From: Bordetella parapertussis
GTDB lineage: Bacteria; Pseudomonadota; Gammaproteobacteria; Burkholderiales; SG8-39
NCBI GenBank assembly: GCA_945906975.1
Contig: CAMDRY010000239.1
Coordinates: forward strand, 1 to 5,552
Reading direction: 5' to 3'
Length of the DNA stretch: 5,552 nucleotides
The notes beneath the pieces are model-generated. The model had not been told where the DNA came from and ran no database searches. It worked only from the letters and a program-made list of their open reading frames with translations. Positions 1 to 5,416 of this stretch are shown here, one piece after another (within the stretch, counting starts at the first letter, position 1; every line of letters starts with the position of its first letter). A program made the position numbers and the translations under genes.

Positions 1-1
1 A

Positions 2-169
2 CTCGCCGCCGAAGTCCATCGCGTGTTTGGGTTGGCAGAGATGACGGAGCTGCTGGCGAGGCAGGGAGCCGAAACCAACACCCTGGGGCCAGATGGGCTG
101 AGGAAATACATTTCGGCCGAATTCGAGCGCTACCGCGGGGTGGTCCGGGGGATCGGACTCAAAAACTGA
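2..169 (+). CDS. Bug/TctC-family solute-binding protein, 3' end only
   Basis: This is an open frame entering from the left edge and ending at TGA 167-169, giving the last 55 residues of a protein. The tail has a helical stretch (EVHRVFGLAEMTELLARQGA), a short linker with GPDGL, then an amphipathic helix (YISAEFERYRGVVRGIGLKN). The order 'helix, G-x-x-P-E-like turn, helix, VV-x-x-x-GI-K-x' is the usual ending of Bug (TctC-type) periplasmic receptors. It matches the ends of the complete copies at 553-1527 and 1578-2582 in pattern and length. Family knowledge: Bug proteins bind carboxylates or related small organic molecules in the periplasm, for uptake or sensing. The signal peptide and ligand-binding part lie outside the window, so nothing can be said about the ligand. 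It is probably the first of a series of same-strand Bug genes, separated from the next by a stretch of decayed sequence. Confidence 0.85.
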   Translation, partial: LAAEVHRVFGLAEMTELLARQGAETNTLGPDGLRKYISAEFERYRGVVRGIGLKN

Positions 170-300
170 GTCCAGGCGCCCAAGGTGGCCGATTCTGTGG
201 TCGAGTTATCAGGTGAAAGACCCGAAAGACAAACGCTGCAGGGACTACCTCGAGGGGCGCCGGTTGTTTCTCGTGCACCGACGGCAACGACGAGGGGCCT
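170..300. other. intergenic stretch with nothing recognisable
   Basis: No ribosome binding site with a convincing start, RNA gene or terminator was seen between the end of the first Bug gene and the hydrolase relic. Short open frames cross it in all three plus frames, but none gives a protein-like sequence that I recognise. Plus frame 1 is open from about 217 and joins the relic that begins near 301, so part of this stretch may be badly eroded hydrolase coding sequence. Confidence 0.4.
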
Positions 301-537
301 GTCGACAGCAATCCCTATCGATCATCCAAAAACGATTTGCCGGTTCATCATCGGCGGCGATGATTCGGGGACGCCGCCATTCTCGAACGGTGCCCTGCAA
401 ATGTGGGAAAACTATGCGGAGTCGGTGCCAATCCGTGGCACGGCCTGCTGCCGATCATGCAGCAGGCAGAAGAGTTCAATCAGGCGATCAGGAGCTTCCT
501 GGCCGGGAAGTCGCGGAGCCGCGACAAAGGACCAATA
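301..537 (+). pseudogene. decayed C-terminal part of an alpha/beta hydrolase, frameshifted
   Basis: Three pieces, read in different frames, line up with the C-terminal third of alpha/beta-hydrolase-fold enzymes. Frame 1 at 301-345 reads VDSNPYRSSKNDLPV. Frame 2 at 347-433 begins IIGGDDSGTPP and continues to MWENYAESVP; this resembles the beta strand and acid loop (PVLxxxGxxDxxTPP) carrying the catalytic aspartate. Frame 1 at 433-504 reads PWHGLLPIMQQAEEFNQAIR then SFLAGK, resembling the catalytic-histidine loop and final helix (GHxxPxEQPEEFNxAxxxFL). One extra base near 346 explains the first shift. The second junction, near 430, also lacks the roughly ten residues usually found between the helix and the histidine loop. 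No nucleophile elbow (G-x-S-x-G) is found upstream. The last piece has no stop and runs in frame into the Bug gene at 553. The pieces and frames are seen; the family is inferred from motif pattern only. Confidence 0.55.
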
Positions 538-541
538 GGAC

Positions 542-547
542 GAGGAG
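542..547 (+). promoter_or_regulatory. ribosome binding site deciding the start at 553
   Basis: GAGGAG lies 5 bases before ATG 553. The open frame continues upstream to an earlier ATG at 403, but that ATG sits inside the hydrolase relic. Only the 553 start puts a secretion signal at the N-terminus. Confidence 0.75.
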
Positions 548-552
548 ATACC

Positions 553-1527
553 ATGAAGATTGTTGCGTGTTACATGGCCGCGATAGCCGTCGCGCTGTCG
601 TTTCCTGCTGGCAGTGGTGCGCAGGAAGTGACGCAGTTTCCCGCGAAGCCAGTGAAGTTAATCGTCCCCTTGGCCGCGGGTGGCGGAGTGGACGTGCTCG
701 CGCGCATGCTTGCCGAGGGACTGCGTGTGCGATGGGGACAGACCGTGCTTGTGGAGAACCGAGCAGGCGCGGGAGGTAACATCGGCGCAGAAGCGGTGTA
801 CAGGGCTGATCCGGACGGGCACACTTTGCTGTTTACTCTCGGAAGCGTATTCACCCTTAATAAGGCGATCTACGGAAAACTGAATTTCGAGCCGGACAAC
901 TTCGTGCCAATATCGGTGGTCGTGACCAACTACAGCGTCCTGCTTGTACATCCGAGTGTCCCTGCGGAAAACGTTCGGCAGCTCATCAACCGTGCCAAGA
1001 CCGTGCCCGCCGCCTTCCACTACGCTTCCCCAGGAGTCGGCACGGGTTCGCATCTGTCTGCGGAGCTGTTCAAGTACATGGCCGGGATCGAGATGGTGCA
1101 TATACCGTACAAGGGCAGCGCGCCCGCCTTCGCGGATGTGGTGGCCGGCCGTGTTCCGGTCTTCTTCGGCGAGTTGGGCGGAGCGCTGCCGCACATTCGT
1201 GCGGGCAAACTGCGGGCACTCGCGGTGACAAGCGAAAAGCGGCATCTTTCCCTGTCAGACGTGCCAACGGTGGCCGAAACCCTGCGCGGCTTCCTGTCCA
1301 CGCCCTGGAATGGGCTCGCGGCGCCGCCAAAAACACCACTGACGATCGCCCGGCAGATCTCCACCACCGTAGCGGACGTCCTCAGACAGCCGGACTTCGC
1401 CGAGCGCCTTGTCAAGCGCGATCTCGAGCCTGTCGGCAGCACGCCAGAGGAGATGGACAGGTTTATCAAGGAGGAGATCGAACGCTGGGGGCGGGTAGTT
1501 CGATCCGTGGGGATCAAAGTAGATTAA
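553..1527 (+). CDS. Bug/TctC-family periplasmic solute-binding protein
   Basis: The product is 324 residues, the normal size for the family. Residues 1-23 form a Sec signal (MKIVAC, hydrophobic core MAAIAVALSF, cleavage likely after SGA, before Q24). The mature N-terminus has F29-P-A-K-P, strand KLIVP and the ligand loop AAGGGVD with D47. VENRAGAGGNIG is at 67-78, ADPDGHTLL at 85-93, GTGSHLSAELFK at 163-174 and HIPYKG at 183-188, and the protein ends RSVGIKVD. These are the classic Bug landmarks in order, forming a two-lobed Venus-flytrap receptor acting in the periplasm. Known members bind di- and tricarboxylates, amino acids or nicotinate-like acids; the ligand here is unknown. The gene is followed after 50 bases by a second Bug gene and is probably co-transcribed with it. 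No TctA or TctB permease gene is in view. The frame is open upstream into a decayed hydrolase, but the start at 553 is well supported. Confidence 0.93.
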   Translation: MKIVACYMAAIAVALSFPAGSGAQEVTQFPAKPVKLIVPLAAGGGVDVLARMLAEGLRVRWGQTVLVENRAGAGGNIGAEAVYRADPDGHTLLFTLGSVFTLNKAIYGKLNFEPDNFVPISVVVTNYSVLLVHPSVPAENVRQLINRAKTVPAAFHYASPGVGTGSHLSAELFKYMAGIEMVHIPYKGSAPAFADVVAGRVPVFFGELGGALPHIRAGKLRALAVTSEKRHLSLSDVPTVAETLRGFLSTPWNGLAAPPKTPLTIARQISTTVADVLRQPDFAERLVKRDLEPVGSTPEEMDRFIKEEIERWGRVVRSVGIKVD

Positions 1528-1562
1528 CCCAGTTTTTTAGGGTCATTGATCAGAAACTAGGC

Positions 1563-1569
1563 TAGGGAG
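1563..1569 (+). promoter_or_regulatory. ribosome binding site for the gene at 1578
   Basis: TAGGGAG lies 8 bases before ATG 1578. This supports the start that keeps the charged n-region (KHGKK) over the internal ATG at codon 12, which would remove it. Confidence 0.65.
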
Positions 1570-1577
1570 CAAAGCTC

Positions 1578-2582
1578 ATGAAACATGGAAAAAAAGATTT
1601 TCATCTTGGCATGTACCTTTTAATTCTTGTCGCCATACTCCCGATCGCAATGTTTTCCGGTCGTGCCCCGGGGCAGGAAGCAACCGATTTCCCGAACAAG
1701 GCTGTCAGGATCATCGTTGCCCAAGCGCCCGGTGCCGGGGTGGACACGATCACGCGGATGGTCGCTGAGGAAATGCGCCGGACATGGAAGCAGCCGGTTC
1801 TTGTTGAAAACCGCGCGGGCGCCGGCGGCAGTATCGGAGCAGGATTTGTTGCCAAGGCGCCCAAGGATGGCCACACCTTGCTGGTGGTCTCGCTGACGAT
1901 ATACCTCAATTCCATTTTGGACGCGGACTTGCCCTACAATCCGATCAGAGATTTCGCGCCGATTGTTCAGTTCATCGACGTGCCGTTCGCGTTGGTGGCC
2001 AATTTGCGTGTCCCGTATAACACGGTCGCCGAACTGGTGAGCTATGCCAAGCGCAACCCAGGAAAGATCAATATAGGGTCTTTCGGCACAGCGCAGTCGA
2101 ACCACATTGCTGCGGAATTGTTCAAATTCACCGTAGGCGCCGACCTCACGCATATACCCTACAAGGGCGGCGCACTGGCTGACGTGGCGTTGATGACCGG
2201 AGAGATCGATGTCATGTTCCAACCGGGAGCTTTGTCGCTGATCAGGTCGGGCAAGTTGAAGGCGATCGCGGTCACCACGGCAAAGCGTAGCGGACTGCTG
2301 CCCGAGGTGCCGACAATTGCGGAATCGGGCTATCCGGGATTCAATGTGTCGACTTGGACAGGTCTGGCAGCCCCGCTGGGAACGCCTCGCGAAGTCATGG
2401 CAAAAATTAGCCGCGAGACCAATCGCGCGTTCGCCGAAGTAAGTGTGCGCCAGAGAATGATCGATTCTTTTGGACAGGAACCCGTAGGCGGCACGCCGGA
2501 GCAATTTGATTCGGCAATTCGGGTAAGCATGAAGATCTGGGCAGACGTGGTGCGTCGCACCGGAGTCAAGTCCGAAATTTGA
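1578..2582 (+). CDS. Bug/TctC-family periplasmic solute-binding protein (second tandem copy)
   Basis: The product is 334 residues. The signal peptide has a basic n-region (KHGKK), a hydrophobic core MYLLILVAILPIAMF at 12-26, and likely cleavage after APG, before Q33. The mature part starts FPNKAVRIIV. VENRAGAGGSIG is at 76-87, KDGHTLL at 96-102, LPYNPIRDFAPI at 118-129, GTAQSNHIAAELFK at 170-183 and HIPYKGG at 192-198, ending VVRRTGVKSEI. The ligand loop reads AQAPGAGVD (48-56), with alanine in place of the second glycine of the usual PGG-x-x-D, while D56 is kept. It is clearly a divergent paralogue of the gene at 553-1527 rather than a recent duplicate, since only the family motifs are shared. 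It is probably the second gene of a two-gene transcript. The role is the same in general terms (periplasmic receptor for an unknown small organic acid), but the different loop and lobe sequences suggest another ligand. Confidence 0.93.
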   Translation: MKHGKKDFHLGMYLLILVAILPIAMFSGRAPGQEATDFPNKAVRIIVAQAPGAGVDTITRMVAEEMRRTWKQPVLVENRAGAGGSIGAGFVAKAPKDGHTLLVVSLTIYLNSILDADLPYNPIRDFAPIVQFIDVPFALVANLRVPYNTVAELVSYAKRNPGKINIGSFGTAQSNHIAAELFKFTVGADLTHIPYKGGALADVALMTGEIDVMFQPGALSLIRSGKLKAIAVTTAKRSGLLPEVPTIAESGYPGFNVSTWTGLAAPLGTPREVMAKISRETNRAFAEVSVRQRMIDSFGQEPVGGTPEQFDSAIRVSMKIWADVVRRTGVKSEI

Positions 2583-2584
2583 AC

Positions 2585-2650
2585 GGTGCGGCTGCGCTTG
2601 TCGGGCCGGCGCGCAGCGCGCCTCAATCTTGACCAGGGCACCTCTTTTTT
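2585..2650 (+). terminator. possible compound terminator after the plus-strand Bug pair
   Basis: A perfect 6-bp GC hairpin (GGCGCG at 2608-2613, loop CAG, CGCGCC at 2617-2622) starts 26 bases after the stop at 2582. It is not directly followed by T residues. It sits inside a wider pair, GGTGC 2585-2589 with GCACC 2638-2642, and that pair is followed at once by TCTTTTTT (2643-2650). This could act as an intrinsic terminator for the plus-strand unit in this convergent gap. The long loop makes it a weak call. Confidence 0.4.
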
Positions 2651-2691
2651 CCATTTAGTCAACTACTCCAGATGGGCCGGGAGGCGTCCAT

Positions 2692-2744
2692 ATAAGATGG
2701 AATGATAGGTGAAGCTGGTTCGATCCGTCGGCATCAAGCCTGAC
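2692..2744 (+). pseudogene. relic of a Bug-family C-terminus
   Basis: Positions 2712-2744 read KLVRSVGIKPD, the textbook last residues of a Bug protein. At DNA level GTTCGATCCGTCGGCATCAA (2718-2737) is close to the end of the gene at 553-1527. Immediately upstream the same frame has TGA and TAG (2703-2708), but the neighbouring frame reads IRWNDR (2692-2709), which fits the preceding helix and implies a frameshift near 2709. The stop codon is also gone: TGC follows the final aspartate. No further homologous residues can be followed upstream with confidence. It is therefore a short scar, left by deletion or recombination between Bug copies. Confidence 0.6.
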
Positions 2745-2777
2745 TGCACGACTCAGCGCGGCGCCAATCGTCGGCAA

Positions 2778-3335
2778 CTAGTCGGTAAGCGGCGGAGCAA
2801 CCCCTTCGGGCATCGGGATCTCGAACGCTACGATGATCATTGCAACCAGGCAGTAGTAACCCGCGATTGCCGTTAGCTCGATGACGGCTTCCGCGCCGAT
2901 CTCGGCAGCAAGCACATCGTAGGTGTTGTCGCGAACGCGCTTTTGCTCCAGAAGCTCGACGACATAGTCATACGTAGCCTCTTCGTCTGGTCGAGCGAAC
3001 TCGGGACGTCGCCGATGTTTTATGGCCTGGATCACGTCCGTGGACAGGCCGGCCTTCAGTGCCTGAGGCTCATGTGCCCGCCACTCGTACTGCGCGGTCC
3101 AGTGACGAGCGCAAACGAGGATGGCTAGCTCAGACAGGCGCCTTGGCACCGAAGTGCCATCGCGCAGCATGCCGCCAAGTTGCGCGGCGCGCTCGCACAA
3201 CTCGGCATTTCTGAGCAGAATTCCATAGGGGCCACGCGTGGCGATGCGGTTGCCACGCGTAGCGCCGAGAGCCGAAGCAATGCGCAGTTGTTGCTCGGAC
3301 AGGTCTTCGACTTTCAACTGAGGAACGCGTTGCAT
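2778..3335 (-). CDS. carboxymuconolactone decarboxylase (CMD)-family protein
   Basis: The product is 185 residues from the chosen start. An all-helical CMD domain spans most of the chain. GPYGILLRNAEL (35-46) precedes the core helix SELAILVCARHW (68-79), then QYEW (82-85), H88-EP and ALKAGLS (92-98), with a late helix ELTAIAGYYCLVAMI before a PLTD tail. E69, H78 and H88 sit where the family keeps its conserved acid and histidines. The redox CxxC of the AhpD branch is absent (C75-A-R-H78), so peroxidase-type activity is unlikely. Known CMD relatives decarboxylate gamma-carboxymuconolactone in protocatechuate breakdown, but many family members have unknown reactions. AGGAG (3343-3347) lies only 1 base before the ATG at 3341 and 7 bases before the ATG at 3335, so the second ATG is preferred. 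It is the last gene of the minus-strand unit, 87 bases after the amidohydrolase. A cytoplasmic location is inferred from the lack of a signal peptide. Confidence 0.88.
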   Translation of the reverse strand: MQRVPQLKVEDLSEQQLRIASALGATRGNRIATRGPYGILLRNAELCERAAQLGGMLRDGTSVPRRLSELAILVCARHWTAQYEWRAHEPQALKAGLSTDVIQAIKHRRRPEFARPDEEATYDYVVELLEQKRVRDNTYDVLAAEIGAEAVIELTAIAGYYCLVAMIIVAFEIPMPEGVAPPLTD

Positions 3336-3422
3336 GGCCATTCTCCTAAAGTCATATCACTCCAAAATGCATTCGAGCTCGAGGTCCGTGAAACTGCTTC
3401 GCATCGGGCCTCAGTTGGGCAC

Positions 3423-4250
3423 CTACCACCCTATCCAGTCGCACAGCGCGCGCCCCATTACCAATTCGAGGTCCCGCCCCTTCAGCCAGGCGAGCTCTTG
3501 AGTAAAGAGCGTCACCGCCTGATGGTAGCTGCACTTCGGGGGAGCGCCCTCCGAGCGCCAGTAGGTCAGGCGCGACAGGTCAGTACCCCAGAACATCCTG
3601 TGCGGACCGAAAGTGTCGTAGATCTCTCGCAGGTAGGGATGCATGCGCGGAAAGGGATATGGCTCGCTCGAGTAAGTCGCGACGCCCGAGGCCTTCACCG
3701 CCACGTTGGGAAAGCGCGCGAGCTTGAGCACCTCCGGTAGCCGGGCATAGGCTGCACCGTCCTTGCCGGCGTCGGCGAGCTGCGCGCCTGCGTGGTCCAG
3801 CACGAGCTTGAGGTCCGGGTGGCGACGGGCGATGCCCTCGAAGAGCGGGAAGTACCTGCCGACGTGCACCATCACCGGCAGTTCCGCGCGCTCGGCCGCA
3901 GGCCAGAACCACTCGGCGCTGCCGCCCTGCTCCCACAGCGCGCTATCGCGGTTGCCGAAGGTGAGCCGCACGCCCAGCATCCCGGGTTGCTCCCGCCAGT
4001 GCTCGAGGCTTTGAGGCCGCTCCATGTCGACCCGCCCCATTACCGCGAAGCGTCCCGGGTGCTCGCGCGCCGCCTCGAGCGCCGGCCCGTTCACGTTCGG
4101 ATCCCAGGAGGGCGGCACGATGACCACGCGGTCGACCCCCGCCTCGTCCATTGTCGCGAGCAGCTCCGGCGCGAGGAACAGGTTCTGCCGGTGGCGGGCA
4201 GTCGCATTGCCGCCCGTCTGTAAATGCACCTGCGAGTCGACGATTAGCAT
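3423..4250 (-). CDS. Amidohydrolase-superfamily TIM-barrel hydrolase (Amidohydro_2 type)
   Basis: The product is 275 residues, typical for this branch. There is no signal peptide, so it should be cytoplasmic. The N-terminus LIVDSQVH (2-9) takes the place of the metal-binding D-x-H-x-H strand, with Q7 where the first histidine usually is. Then come strand VDRVVIVPPSW (39-49), VMVHVG with H129, LVLDHAG with H153, the NVAVKASG strand at 182-189, and MFWGTDLSR with D224. The last is the barrel aspartate expected to activate water. Relatives include lactonases and decarboxylases of aromatic catabolism such as 2-pyrone-4,6-dicarboxylate lactonase; the substrate here is not identifiable. The start is 5 bases after the stop of the upstream Bug gene, with no strong Shine-Dalgarno of its own, which suggests translational coupling. 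The downstream neighbour is a CMD-family gene, supporting a shared catabolic role for a carboxylated or lactone-type compound. Confidence 0.88.
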   Translation of the reverse strand: MLIVDSQVHLQTGGNATARHRQNLFLAPELLATMDEAGVDRVVIVPPSWDPNVNGPALEAAREHPGRFAVMGRVDMERPQSLEHWREQPGMLGVRLTFGNRDSALWEQGGSAEWFWPAAERAELPVMVHVGRYFPLFEGIARRHPDLKLVLDHAGAQLADAGKDGAAYARLPEVLKLARFPNVAVKASGVATYSSEPYPFPRMHPYLREIYDTFGPHRMFWGTDLSRLTYWRSEGAPPKCSYHQAVTLFTQELAWLKGRDLELVMGRALCDWIGW

Positions 4251-4255
4251 GGTGG

Positions 4256-5236
4256 TTAGTCCAGTTGAATGCCCAAACCCTTGATGGTCGCGGCGAAGTT
4301 GTCGCGGGAGCGCTGGAGGCGGGCGGCGAGTTCGACGCCCTCCGCGGCAAACTCCTCCATCCCTATGGTGTAGAAGTACCTCTCGCGGAACTCCGCCTGG
4401 TCGCGTACCTTGCCCACGTCCGCGGCGATTCTTTCGATTGTTGCGCGTGGCGTTCCCGCAGGCACGTAAAACAAGTGCAGGCCGTCGCGCTGCAGGTCGT
4501 ACCCGGCGGAGGCTAAGGTCGGCACGTCCGGAAATCGCCGCGAGACCTGTGGGCCGGTGTAGGCGAGCGCCTTGACTTGCCCTTGCGTGGCCGGCGGCAC
4601 GTAGGAAGCGAGGCTGCCGAACACCAGATCGACTTCGCCCGCGATGAGCGCCCTCACCACCGCCGGCACCCCCTTATAGGGAACGTGCGTCAGCTCGATG
4701 CCAGCCGCTTTGGCGAAGGCCGCCACGTCCAAGTGGGAGGAGCTGCCCACGCCAAAGCTGCCGTAGTTCAGAATTCGCGGCTTGGCGCGGGCGAGTTCGA
4801 CCAGCTCGCGCACGTTGCTGACGGGGAGCTTGTTCGACACCACCAGCACGCTGTGGGTGAGCATGATGCCCACCACCGGCGCGAAGGACTTGACCGGGTC
4901 GTAGGGGAGGTTGCGTCGCAGGAATTGGGCGGTATCCATCCCGATGCTGTTGGAGAAAAAAATCGTGTAGCCGTCCGGGGGCGCCTTGGACGCCGCCGTC
5001 GCGGCGATTACGTCGCCCGCCCCGATACGGTTCTCGACGACGACGGGCTGCCCCCATATCTTGAGAAGCTCGGGTGCCATCGCTCGCCCTATCTGGTCTT
5101 GCAAACCCCCGGGGGCCGCGCTCACGATGATGCGCACCGGCTTGTACGGGTAAGTCTGCGCCAGCGCGGCGCTGGTCGCAATGCAAGCCAGGAACGACGC
5201 GGCGGCTGCGCCCAGAGGCTTAAAGATGGTATTTAT
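4256..5236 (-). CDS. Bug/TctC-family periplasmic solute-binding protein with an ATA at the start position
   Basis: Read from ATA 5236-5234 the product is 326 residues, normal for the family. Residues 2-26 form a good signal peptide (NTIFKPLGAAAASFLACIAT, then SAALA) with cleavage before Q27. The mature chain starts TYPYKPVRIIV, ligand loop SAAPGGLQD with D47, VENRIGAG at 67-74, PPDGYTI at 86-92, LPYDPVKSFAPV at 110-121, SSSHLDVAAFAK at 165-176 and HVPYKG at 184-189, ending GLGIQLD. VENRIGAG is followed by DVIAA instead of the usual GNIGA. No ATG, GTG or TTG lies in frame between the TAG at 5275-5273 and codon 34. The first standard codon is GTG 5137, inside the first beta strand, which would remove the signal. 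Either ATA is used, or the start was mutated, or the base is a sequence error. It is the first gene of the minus-strand unit and overlaps nothing. Confidence 0.85.
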   Translation of the reverse strand: MNTIFKPLGAAAASFLACIATSAALAQTYPYKPVRIIVSAAPGGLQDQIGRAMAPELLKIWGQPVVVENRIGAGDVIAATAASKAPPDGYTIFFSNSIGMDTAQFLRRNLPYDPVKSFAPVVGIMLTHSVLVVSNKLPVSNVRELVELARAKPRILNYGSFGVGSSSHLDVAAFAKAAGIELTHVPYKGVPAVVRALIAGEVDLVFGSLASYVPPATQGQVKALAYTGPQVSRRFPDVPTLASAGYDLQRDGLHLFYVPAGTPRATIERIAADVGKVRDQAEFRERYFYTIGMEEFAAEGVELAARLQRSRDNFAATIKGLGIQLD

Positions 5237-5241
5237 TGCGG

Positions 5242-5253
5242 CCTCCTCCCTCC
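5242..5253 (-). promoter_or_regulatory. strong ribosome binding site before the ATA start
   Basis: On the minus strand the purine run GGAGGGAGGAGG ends 5 bases before ATA 5236-5234. Its length and spacing are ideal for a start at exactly that codon, which is the main argument that translation is, or was, meant to begin there. Confidence 0.75.
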
Positions 5254-5283
5254 GTGAATAACGGGTTTGAGTCTAGCTAGTTC

Positions 5284-5403
5284 CTATTGCCCAGTAAACC
5301 CCGGATCTGGCAGTTTGTCCCTACCAGATTGAACATAATCGGTAACAGTGCGCTTTTCAAAAGTCCAAAACATGGCCCATTGGAGAAATTTAGCTGCCGC
5401 CAT
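5284..5403 (-). CDS. possible small ORF or interrupted-gene remnant, 39 codons
   Basis: A frame on the minus strand starts with ATG at 5403 (MAAAKFLQWAMFWTFEKRTV...) and stops at TAG 5286-5284. The frame is also open upstream through the intron junction near 5417, reading RAER before the methionine, so it could be the 3' exon of a gene split by the intron. It looks somewhat protein-like but has an AT-rich third position unlike its neighbours. It has no good ribosome binding site, and it contains the promoter proposed at 5360-5332. I do not recognise it and consider it more likely not to be a gene. Confidence 0.2.
   Translation of the reverse strand: MAAAKFLQWAMFWTFEKRTVTDYVQSGRDKLPDPGFTGQ
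5332..5360 (-). promoter_or_regulatory. sigma70-like promoter for the minus-strand operon
   Basis: On the minus strand, TTGAAA (5360-5355, five of six to TTGACA) is followed by a 17-base spacer and TATGTT (5337-5332, four of six to TATAAT). Transcription would begin near 5325, leaving a leader of roughly 90 bases before the Bug gene. It lies between the group II intron end and the operon, so the operon would not depend on transcription through the intron. Confidence 0.45.
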
Positions 5404-5416
5404 ACGTTCAGCTCGG

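Noticed and set aside
403..552. N-terminal extension of the Bug gene to the ATG at 403
   Set aside because: It would bury the signal peptide 50 residues into the protein. The extension looks like the end of an alpha/beta hydrolase, and a good ribosome binding site precedes 553.
1528..1577. Terminator or promoter between the two plus-strand Bug genes
   Set aside because: There is a run of six T (1533-1538) but no stem before it, and no convincing -35/-10 pair. Co-transcription is the simpler reading.
2608..2622. GC hairpin as a terminator for the minus-strand operon as well
   Set aside because: The stem is symmetrical, but no T run follows it on the minus strand.
1620..2654. Long minus-strand open frame opposite the second Bug gene
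   Set aside because: It is antisense to a well-supported gene with all family motifs. Its product is rich in R, H, Q and C with no recognisable fold, as expected for a shadow in GC-rich DNA.
3314..3355. Thirteen-residue leader-like ORF overlapping the CMD start (minus strand, ATG 3355)
   Set aside because: It has a GGAG close by but no regulatory residue pattern or hairpin. It is too short to separate from chance.
4577..5257. Plus-strand open frame opposite the minus-strand Bug gene
   Set aside because: The translation is dominated by R, H, G and D with no domain, and the opposite strand encodes a clear Bug protein.
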